DNA of 6,541 nucleotides from an uncultured Porphyromonadaceae bacterium (lineage in GTDB: Bacteria; Bacteroidota; Bacteroidia; Bacteroidales; Muribaculaceae): assembly GCA_905193485.1 (NCBI GenBank), contig CAJJOX010000129.1, forward strand, positions 1-6,541. The letters are read 5' to 3'. A program made the translations under genes and the position numbers. The notes under the pieces were generated by a model, which worked only from the letters and a program-made list of their open reading frames with translations, ran no database searches and was not told the origin of the DNA. Below are positions 1 through 5,428 of this stretch, piece after piece (within the stretch, counting starts at the first letter, position 1; every line of letters begins with the position of its first letter).

Positions 1-102
1 AGCCCGCAGGGGATGGCGCGGCGGCATCAGACGGTCGGCCGCCTCAAAGAAATGCGCCGGCGTGTCCAGTCGATGCTCGACGCACTTCATTCCCTGCGCT
101 GA
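1..102 (+). CDS. Possible C-terminal end of an unidentified upstream protein (5' partial)
   Basis: Frame 1 is open from the window edge for 33 codons and stops at TGA (100-102). The peptide ends in a basic, amphipathic, helix-like stretch (RLKEMRRRVQSMLDALHSLR), a plausible protein C-terminus. Most third codon positions are G or C, as in the secreted gene downstream. The family cannot be recognised from this little sequence. The minus strand is also open in register from a possible ATG at 90 back to base 1, with similar codon composition, so the strand is a judgement. I favour plus because the tail resembles a natural C-terminal helix and because no promoter-like element was seen upstream of the minus-strand alternative. 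Confidence 0.4.
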   Translation, partial: SPQGMARRHQTVGRLKEMRRRVQSMLDALHSLR

Positions 103-187
103 CTCTTTTCATACCAATCTTTTTCAATTCGATCCATCAGTCCGTCTGTTCCGGCATTTCCCCCTCTCGGCTCTCCCACGTATGTTA

Positions 188-233
188 AAAATATCCATTA
201 AGTGCCTCCGGCGATAAATCTTATGGATATTTT
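188..233. repeat. Large imperfect inverted repeat upstream of the secreted-protein gene
   Basis: The left arm AAAATATCCATTAAG (188-202) pairs with the right arm CTTATGGATATTTT (220-233). This gives 14 base pairs with a single bulged T, around a 17-base loop that itself contains GCC/GGC (204-206 and 210-212). The right arm ends three bases before the -7 element at 237-244, so the repeat covers the place where a -33 element would lie. It could be an operator or activator site. It could also be a transcript hairpin ending transcription from the left, since the right arm runs into TTTT. The symmetry is directly visible; the role is inferred. Confidence 0.6.
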
Positions 234-236
234 CAC

Positions 237-244
237 TATCTTTG
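237..244 (+). promoter_or_regulatory. Bacteroidetes -7 promoter element for the secreted-protein gene
   Basis: TATCTTTG matches the Bacteroidetes primary sigma -7 consensus TAnnTTTG exactly. Transcription would start near 250, giving a 5' leader of roughly 60 bases that is A-rich and lacks a Shine-Dalgarno sequence. No good TTTG/TTG -33 element sits 19-21 bases upstream. That space is filled by the loop and right arm of the inverted repeat at 188-233, which may mean that the promoter depends on a regulator. Confidence 0.6.
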
Positions 245-309
245 TACCGATTTTTGCTTAACATCATCATTATAACATACAACAAGATAACAAACTAATC
301 ATAAGTGAT

Positions 310-1971
310 ATGAAGAAAATCTACTCCTTATTACTGACCTTCGCTGCTGCCGGTTCTCTTTCTGCATCCGCCCAGCAGCTCCCCAACAACGGGTTTGAAG
401 AAGATTGGGTCGACTGCATCCCCTGGAACAGCGCCAACACCACTAACGTGCAAGGCACAAAGCCTCAAGGATGGTGTCCGTCAAACGTCATCACTCCGGG
501 AATGTCGGCCGGCAATAAGACAATCGCATCAAAAGTCGAAGGAAACAACAGCAGCAACGCTATTGAACTCAAGAACAATAACCCCATAGGCAGCCAGATC
601 ATCCCGGCCTATTTCACTCTTGGCACAACATGGTGCACGGCCACCATACAAATGTTCACACCATCCAATGAAGACGGCGGCACTTGGGGTGGTATGGAAT
701 TCACCTATCGACCCGATGCTTTGAAATTCGACTTCAAGCATACAAACGGTAGTGAATCTTCCCAGCCCGGAGCTGTCGTGATCTATTCCTGGAAAGGCTC
801 TTCCACACAGACGAATGTCCCGGCTGCCAACAGCTACAGATTTATCGGCAACCCAAGCGATCCGGCCAAAGTGACAATGACAAACCGCGACCGCAACATT
901 CTCAAAATGGATTATATCAAGGGCGATGTGCCTACTTATTCTTCGGATTTTGAGCTCATTTCATCAAAAATAGAAAAAATCAGCGAAGTAAGCGACACTT
1001 GGCTCACCAAAACTATTGAAATCGACTATCAGTCTTCGGCTCAGCCCGCAATGTTCAACGTCATATTCTCAGCCGCCGACTATTTTGCCGATCGTTCCAA
1101 CCATAAAGGCGATGACGCACTGACTGTTGACAACGTCATTCTTCTTTATTATTCCCGCCTCGCCTCTCTGACCGTCAACGGCGCTCCGGTCGAAGGATTC
1201 AGCCCCGACACCTACACTTACTCAATCGAGCAGGCCATGCCCGACGACGCAAGCGCAATCGTTGCCACTTGTCTTGGCAATTCAGGATCAGGCATCGCCA
1301 CCATAGCCCTCGACAAAGCTAACAACACGGCCACAGTCACCGTCACCAACTCCAATGCAGGCGGCACAGATATCGACGGCCAGTCAAGCCACGTTTACAC
1401 GCTTACTTTCACCGGTGGATCAGCCGAAGAGCCTACCGTTGTGTCGACACGCATATTCACCGGCGTCATCAATGTCAACATCGCAGGCGAACCCTCCGAC
1501 CCGATGGAAGACACCGAAGTCAAGCTCCTCGAAATGAGCGACGGCACCTACACTCTCCTCCTTGAAAAATTCGGTGCCGACGCCACCAACCCCAATGGCC
1601 TTGGCGACATCAACTTCAACGGCCTCACGCTTGACGGCACACGCCTTTACGGAACCAAAAACGACATCTCGCTTGCCGACGGTGAAATCAAAGCCGGCGG
1701 ATCGCTCGAAGGAACGCTCACCGAGCACTCGCTTGTCGCCGATCTCGACCTCGACTGGCTTGATGACCAGGGCAACTCTCAGGCCAAGATCATCGTAAAC
1801 TTCACCGGCAACGACGGCACTGCCGGCATCGGTGATATCGACATCGACAACTCGCAGGCTCCCGTTGAATTCTTCAACCTCCAAGGCATACGCGTCAACG
1901 CCGACAACCTTGCCCCCGGCATCTACATCCGCCGTCAGGGCACCGACGTCCGGAAAGTTCTCGTAAAATAA
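310..1971 (+). CDS. Secreted PCMD-like / calycin-like multidomain protein with T9SS-like C-terminal domain
   Basis: The 553-residue product begins with a clear type I signal peptide: a KK n-region, a hydrophobic core, and an AxA site at Ala19-Ser-Ala21 before Gln22. There is no lipobox Cys, so it should reach the periplasm or beyond rather than being a lipoprotein. Residues ~24-282 resemble the Bacteroidales PCMD (putative carbohydrate metabolism) domain: an NGFEEDW opening, YRPDALKFDFKH in the middle, and a closing LTVDNVILLYY strand. Residues ~283-370 look like a cadherin-like beta-sandwich (LTVNGAPVEGFSPDTYTYS). Residues ~377-500 resemble the calycin-like beta-barrel domain found in Bacteroidales surface proteins (FTGVINVNIAG, LGDINFNGLTLDGT). 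Residues ~516-553 (EFFNLQGIRVN, LAPGIYI, KVLVK) resemble a short type IX secretion C-terminal domain. Function is unknown; glycan binding is inferred only from the domain names. The ATG at 310 is chosen because the signal peptide starts there. No SusC/SusD partner is visible, and the gene appears monocistronic. Confidence 0.85.
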   Translation: MKKIYSLLLTFAAAGSLSASAQQLPNNGFEEDWVDCIPWNSANTTNVQGTKPQGWCPSNVITPGMSAGNKTIASKVEGNNSSNAIELKNNNPIGSQIIPAYFTLGTTWCTATIQMFTPSNEDGGTWGGMEFTYRPDALKFDFKHTNGSESSQPGAVVIYSWKGSSTQTNVPAANSYRFIGNPSDPAKVTMTNRDRNILKMDYIKGDVPTYSSDFELISSKIEKISEVSDTWLTKTIEIDYQSSAQPAMFNVIFSAADYFADRSNHKGDDALTVDNVILLYYSRLASLTVNGAPVEGFSPDTYTYSIEQAMPDDASAIVATCLGNSGSGIATIALDKANNTATVTVTNSNAGGTDIDGQSSHVYTLTFTGGSAEEPTVVSTRIFTGVINVNIAGEPSDPMEDTEVKLLEMSDGTYTLLLEKFGADATNPNGLGDINFNGLTLDGTRLYGTKNDISLADGEIKAGGSLEGTLTEHSLVADLDLDWLDDQGNSQAKIIVNFTGNDGTAGIGDIDIDNSQAPVEFFNLQGIRVNADNLAPGIYIRRQGTDVRKVLVK

Positions 1972-1998
1972 ACCCCACCACTCATAAACCCATAGCAC

Positions 1999-2030
1999 AG
2001 CGGCGCGATCCCCCCTCGGATCGCGCCGCT
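1999..2030 (+). terminator. Strong GC hairpin, probable terminator of the secreted-protein gene
   Basis: A perfect 13-base-pair stem (AGCGGCGCGATCC at 1999-2011 with GGATCGCGCCGCT at 2018-2030) encloses a six-base loop, CCCCTC. It begins 28 bases after the stop codon. The U-tract is poor (CGCTTTCC follows), so it is not a textbook intrinsic terminator. It may act mainly as a 3' end stabiliser or a weak terminator separating this gene from mcrBC. Confidence 0.75.
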
Positions 2031-2055
2031 CGCTTTCCAAAATTCACAATCACAT

Positions 2056-2088
2056 ATTGCCGCCGTTACATTATTTTGACTATCTTTG
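2056..2088 (+). promoter_or_regulatory. Bacteroidetes-type promoter for the mcrBC operon
   Basis: A -33-like ATTG (2056-2059) is followed by a 21-base spacer and a perfect -7 element, TATCTTTG (2081-2088). Transcription would start near 2094, leaving a leader of about 30 AT-rich bases before the mcrB ATG. The stretch 2073-2090 matches 229-246 at 16 of 18 bases, so the two promoters in this window share more than the minimal consensus. No Shine-Dalgarno sequence is evident before mcrB. Confidence 0.7.
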
Positions 2089-2123
2089 CAAATACACTGA
2101 TATATAATCCGCTATTACCTTAA

Positions 2124-3953
2124 ATGAAACCATTGTTTACAAAAGCCGACTTCAGCCTTTTCACCGATTATGCCGGCAAATCTCAGGAAGAAGCTCCGGA
2201 AGCCTACGCATTGCTGCGGCCGATGTACGACAAGTTGGGACGCATAATTGACGGATTAAGGCTCCTCGGATATTATTGCGAGATAAAACGACACACGCTC
2301 ACCCAATCTCAAAAATATAATTATTATCATTGGGCGCGCGTATATCCGAAAGATCGTATTCTCCGCGATGAATGCATTGACAAGGTTTTCTTTGTTGTCG
2401 GAACCACCGAGGAAGGCGTCAATATCCATATCGACTCCTACTCCAGCAAGGGATACCGCTGCAACGATATCGCAGACGAAATTAAAGAGCATTCCTGGCT
2501 ACAGATCACGCCTGACAAAGCCTCGTCGATGACATGCGAGGAACTGATAGCCGCAGTCGAAACCTACATCGATACCAATAGTCTGAATTTCCTTCGGTTT
2601 GCATCGCAATTCCGGATAAAAACAAGCATCAACGCACTAAATGACATGAACATCGACAACATCATAAACATTCTGAAAAAGAACGGCAACCTTATTCTTA
2701 CCGGCGCTCCCGGGACCGGGAAAACTTTTCTTGCCCGTCGGATCGCAGCCAAATTGGGGGCGACGGAAGAAAACGGTCAGTGCGTTATGGTTCAGTTTCA
2801 TCCGTCGTATGACTATACCGATTTTGTCGAAGGCCTGAGGCCTGTTAAAAATGACGGCGGCGACAATATCGTGTTTGACCGTCGAAACGGCATATTCAAA
2901 GACTTCTGCAAGGCTGCCCTGCAAAACTTTCAGGATAGTGAGAAAACAGAAGAGCAACTCAACGAAGACGAAGCATTCAAAAACGCTTACGATGAATTGC
3001 TGGACCGGATCGACGAAGGCATTCTCACCGAACTGCCCCTAAAAACCGGCACGACAAACATGAGAATCAATGGGACAACGGTCAACCACAACATCATCCT
3101 AAGCACCATCGGCAATGGCTCCAAAAGACAATATATCGTTTCTTTCAATCGCCTGAAAAAATTATCGCAGGCCTATAAGACCTATCAGGATCTTGAGAAA
3201 CAGACAAATATCTATCAGGCTGTTGTCAGTATCATTAAAGGCTGCCATTCATCAGCCTATTGGGCCACGCTACACTACCTTTACAAAAACATTTACCAGA
3301 CTCCTACGGAAAACAAAGCGAAAATCGAGCGCAAAGACTACATTTTTATCATCGATGAAATCAACCGGGGTGAGATATCCAAGATATTCGGCGAACTTTT
3401 TTTCTGTATTGACCCCGGTTACAGAGGCGTAAATGGACGTGTCCGGACGCAATACCAGAATCTTATTGAGGAGGGCGATGATTTTGAATCCGGATTCTTC
3501 ATTCCCGAAAATGTCTACATCATCGGCACCATGAACGATATTGACCGCAGCGTCGAGTCAATGGATTTTGCCATGCGTCGTCGCTTTGCATGGCATGAAG
3601 TGACGGCTGCCGACAGTCAGAATATGCTCAGCGATGACAAAGCCTGGCCTGATGGTTTGATTCCTTCTGCCGACACCGTTATCGAACTGAAAAACAGAAT
3701 GACCAATCTGAACAATGCCATAATCGACCGATACAAACCGGAAAATGCATCTAACAACGAACGTATCGGATTGACACCGGCTTATCAGATCGGCGCCTCC
3801 TATTTCCTTAAATACGCCTTATATAATGATTTTGACATGCTTTGGGATAACCATCTGAAAGGACTGCTGTATGAATATCTGCGCGGCTCCTCCGGAATCG
3901 AAGCAAAACTGGAGGCTCTCCACAAAGCATATAATGACACCGAATCGTCGTGA
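2124..3953 (+). CDS. mcrB: McrB-type AAA+ GTPase subunit of a type IV modification-dependent restriction system
   Basis: McrB is the GTP-driven motor and target-recognition subunit that recruits the McrC nuclease to cut DNA with modified bases. The 609-residue product has a Walker A, GAPGTGKT (194-201); the motif HPSYDYTDFVEGLRP (226-240); a Walker B, IIDEINRGE (409-417); the McrB-specific GTPase signature MNDIDRS (470-476), where E. coli-type proteins have MNTADRS so that N and D of NxxD are kept; and the arginine motif MRRRF (484-488). The N-terminal ~180 residues are aromatic-rich (YNYYHWARVYPKD near 66-78). They should hold the specificity domain, but I do not recognise their family. Residues ~266-404, between the first AAA+ helices and Walker B, form a large insert that helps make it longer than E. 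coli McrB (about 460 residues). By eye the gene is more AT-rich than uvrB, compatible with horizontal acquisition. It overlaps mcrC by four bases. Family assignment is firm; target specificity is unknown. Confidence 0.95.
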   Translation: MKPLFTKADFSLFTDYAGKSQEEAPEAYALLRPMYDKLGRIIDGLRLLGYYCEIKRHTLTQSQKYNYYHWARVYPKDRILRDECIDKVFFVVGTTEEGVNIHIDSYSSKGYRCNDIADEIKEHSWLQITPDKASSMTCEELIAAVETYIDTNSLNFLRFASQFRIKTSINALNDMNIDNIINILKKNGNLILTGAPGTGKTFLARRIAAKLGATEENGQCVMVQFHPSYDYTDFVEGLRPVKNDGGDNIVFDRRNGIFKDFCKAALQNFQDSEKTEEQLNEDEAFKNAYDELLDRIDEGILTELPLKTGTTNMRINGTTVNHNIILSTIGNGSKRQYIVSFNRLKKLSQAYKTYQDLEKQTNIYQAVVSIIKGCHSSAYWATLHYLYKNIYQTPTENKAKIERKDYIFIIDEINRGEISKIFGELFFCIDPGYRGVNGRVRTQYQNLIEEGDDFESGFFIPENVYIIGTMNDIDRSVESMDFAMRRRFAWHEVTAADSQNMLSDDKAWPDGLIPSADTVIELKNRMTNLNNAIIDRYKPENASNNERIGLTPAYQIGASYFLKYALYNDFDMLWDNHLKGLLYEYLRGSSGIEAKLEALHKAYNDTESS

Positions 3954-5257
3954 ACACAACCGATTACAAGAAAGAAAAGATTGCCGACGGCGAGCTTGAA
4001 GATCTGAAATCGATTGCCGATGTAAACCTGACAGATCTGTCGGCCGACAGATTTCCGGATCTCCTCGTATTTCCCGATTCGCTGGATGCCTACGACCCTG
4101 ATCTTGGCCGGAAATTCATCTGCTCTGTCACCGACGGCGACACTCACCTTGTCACCAACAGCATGGTGGGATTCGTAGGGCGCAACACCACCCGGCTTTC
4201 CATTCGCTCGCGTTTCGCGGCTGCCGACAAAGAAGATTTTTTCCTGCACTACATGCTCAGACGCATCTGCGGCATAAACCTCTTCAATCTCGAACACTCC
4301 ACCACCAGCGATCAGGTTTTTGATTTTCTCCTCTACATGTTCCCCCGGTTCTTGAATAAAGCTGTCAGACAGGGGCTCCTCAAATGCTATGTCAATCACA
4401 GACACAACAGCCCGAGAGTGAGAGGCAGCATCGATATCGCCCGCCATATCAGATTCAACACCCCTTTCAACGGAAACATCGCCCACGCTTCGCGTGATTT
4501 TACCGCCGACAATCACCTGACGCAACTCATCCGCCATACGATAGAGCATATATTCATGACACCGGTCGGCTCCTTCATCCTTACGGCATCTGACGATACG
4601 CGACGCTCCGTCGAGCTCATTCGTCAGGCCACACCGACCTACTCTTCTTCCCTGAGGCTCCAAATAATCAATCGGAACATCCGTCCTTTTTCTCACCCAT
4701 ATTTCCATGATTATGCTCCTTTACAACGGATCTGCCTGCAAATTTTGCGTCACGACCATCTGAAATACGGCTGCGAAAAGGATAACATCTTTGGCCTTCT
4801 TATTGATGCGGCATGGCTTTGGGAAGAATATCTCGCTACTGTCCTGCAAAACGATTTCACACATTACATAAAAGACAGTGGTCCGCGGTTTCATCTTTTC
4901 AAGCCCGGAAAACAACAGATCATTCCCGACTATCTTTCAAAAGACGGCTCCGTTGTCGCAGATGCTAAATACATTCCGCTCGACAAAGAGTCATCTTACA
5001 GCGAAGATTCGGAAAAAGCCACTTCCATTTTCTACAAGACGGTCACATACATGTATCGTTTTTCCTCTCGTAAAGCCTATCTTTTTTATCCCTCTGCCGA
5101 TTCCGCATCTGTTCCGACAAAATACCTTATCGACAGCATGTTTGGAGGTGAGATCGTCAAACATTCTCTTGTCGTCCCCGCCAACTGTAAGAGTTTCACG
5201 CAGTTTTCAGAACTCATGGCCGCATCCGAAGCCGAGTTTCTGAATCATCTCAAATAG
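3950..5257 (+). CDS. mcrC: McrC-type PD-(D/E)xK nuclease subunit of the restriction system
   Basis: McrC supplies DNA cleavage to the McrB motor and stimulates its GTP hydrolysis. The start is GTG at 3950, which shares bases with the mcrB stop (GTGA, 3950-3953). This is a typical translational-coupling overlap, and the first internal Met is about 70 residues further in. The N-terminal half carries the McrC-family region, including FVGRNTTRLSIRSRF (~74-88) and the segment NHRHNSPRVRGSIDIARHI with ASRDFTADNHLTQLI after it. The C-terminal half is the nuclease: a helix with WEEYL (~291-295), then IIPDY with Asp327, and ADAKY with Asp338 and Lys340, matching the D...DxK catalytic core known from McrC (DAK). 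All expected catalytic residues are present and the frame is intact, so the enzyme is probably active. At 435 residues it is longer than E. coli McrC (~350), with an extended C-terminus. No methyltransferase lies nearby, as expected for type IV systems. Confidence 0.93.
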   Translation: MNTTDYKKEKIADGELEDLKSIADVNLTDLSADRFPDLLVFPDSLDAYDPDLGRKFICSVTDGDTHLVTNSMVGFVGRNTTRLSIRSRFAAADKEDFFLHYMLRRICGINLFNLEHSTTSDQVFDFLLYMFPRFLNKAVRQGLLKCYVNHRHNSPRVRGSIDIARHIRFNTPFNGNIAHASRDFTADNHLTQLIRHTIEHIFMTPVGSFILTASDDTRRSVELIRQATPTYSSSLRLQIINRNIRPFSHPYFHDYAPLQRICLQILRHDHLKYGCEKDNIFGLLIDAAWLWEEYLATVLQNDFTHYIKDSGPRFHLFKPGKQQIIPDYLSKDGSVVADAKYIPLDKESSYSEDSEKATSIFYKTVTYMYRFSSRKAYLFYPSADSASVPTKYLIDSMFGGEIVKHSLVVPANCKSFTQFSELMAASEAEFLNHLK

Positions 5258-5426
5258 CCACCCGCTCAATCTGACGTCCCGGATTCACAAAGTTATGCGA
5301 CGACTGATTGAAGTCAGCCACATGTGTCGTATCAATATACTGAAACCGATCTGGATCCATATGCGGGAATATCTTTGAAACGGCAATTTCCGTTGTGTTT
5401 TCATAAAGTTTTCGTAACTTTGTAAG
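5250..5426 (-). pseudogene. Remnant 3' end of an unidentified gene, convergent with mcrC
   Basis: On the minus strand an open stretch of 58 codons runs from just after an in-frame TAA (5429-5427) to a TGA at 5252-5250, overlapping the last codons of mcrC. The peptide looks like real protein rather than noise: it contains KLYENTTEIAVSKIFPHMD, DRFQYIDTTHVADFNQSSHN and FVNPGRQIERVAI. An internal ATG at 5360 would give a 36-residue protein, but the protein-like character continues upstream of it, so this is more likely the C-terminal part of a longer gene that lost its 5' end. I do not recognise the family. The uvrB promoter lies within its upstream end, which argues against it still being a functional gene. 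A genuine small protein is the alternative. Confidence 0.5.
5393..5422 (+). promoter_or_regulatory. Bacteroidetes-type promoter for uvrB, placed against the start codon
   Basis: A -33-like TTG (5393-5395) is followed by a 19-base spacer and a perfect -7 element, TAACTTTG (5415-5422). The uvrB ATG begins only seven bases after the end of the -7 element, so the expected transcription start falls at or within a few bases of the start codon. The mRNA would be leaderless or nearly so. Confidence 0.7.
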
Positions 5427-5428
5427 TT
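5405..5428. repeat. Interleaved short inverted repeats over the uvrB -7 element and start
   Basis: AAAGTT (5405-5410) is inverted as AACTTT (5416-5421) across five bases. AACTT (5416-5420) is inverted again as AAGTT (5424-5428) across three bases. The middle arm is thus shared by two palindromes covering the -7 element and touching the ATG. This is a possible operator for a repressor. Because the middle arm is largely the promoter element itself, some of the symmetry may be chance. Confidence 0.4.

Noticed and set aside
1..90. Minus-strand gene start at the ATG at 90, reading off the left edge
   Set aside because: The frame is open with similar codon composition, but no promoter-like element was seen and the plus-strand tail looks like a natural C-terminus. 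It is kept only as an alternative to the plus-strand call.
1420..2040. About 200 codons open on the minus strand opposite the secreted-protein gene
   Set aside because: The Val/Asp/Gly-rich, low-complexity peptide mirrors the plus-strand codon pattern, and it would start beyond the GC hairpin. The plus-strand gene has a signal peptide and recognisable domains.
3800..4708. Long open frame on the minus strand, about 300 codons, antisense to the mcrB end and mcrC start
   Set aside because: The plus strand encodes well-conserved McrB and McrC here. The antisense peptide has no recognisable motif and no promoter-like element was seen before it, so it is a mirror of the coding bias of the real genes.
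5379..5394. Short hairpin AACGG/CCGTT as a mcrBC terminator
   Set aside because: The stem is only five base pairs with a six-base loop and overlaps the uvrB -33 element. It is too weak to call as a terminator.
1972..5428. Integrase, attachment repeats or transposon ends flanking mcrBC
   Set aside because: By eye I found no shared direct or inverted repeats between the two flanks and no recombinase gene, so no mobile element is called.
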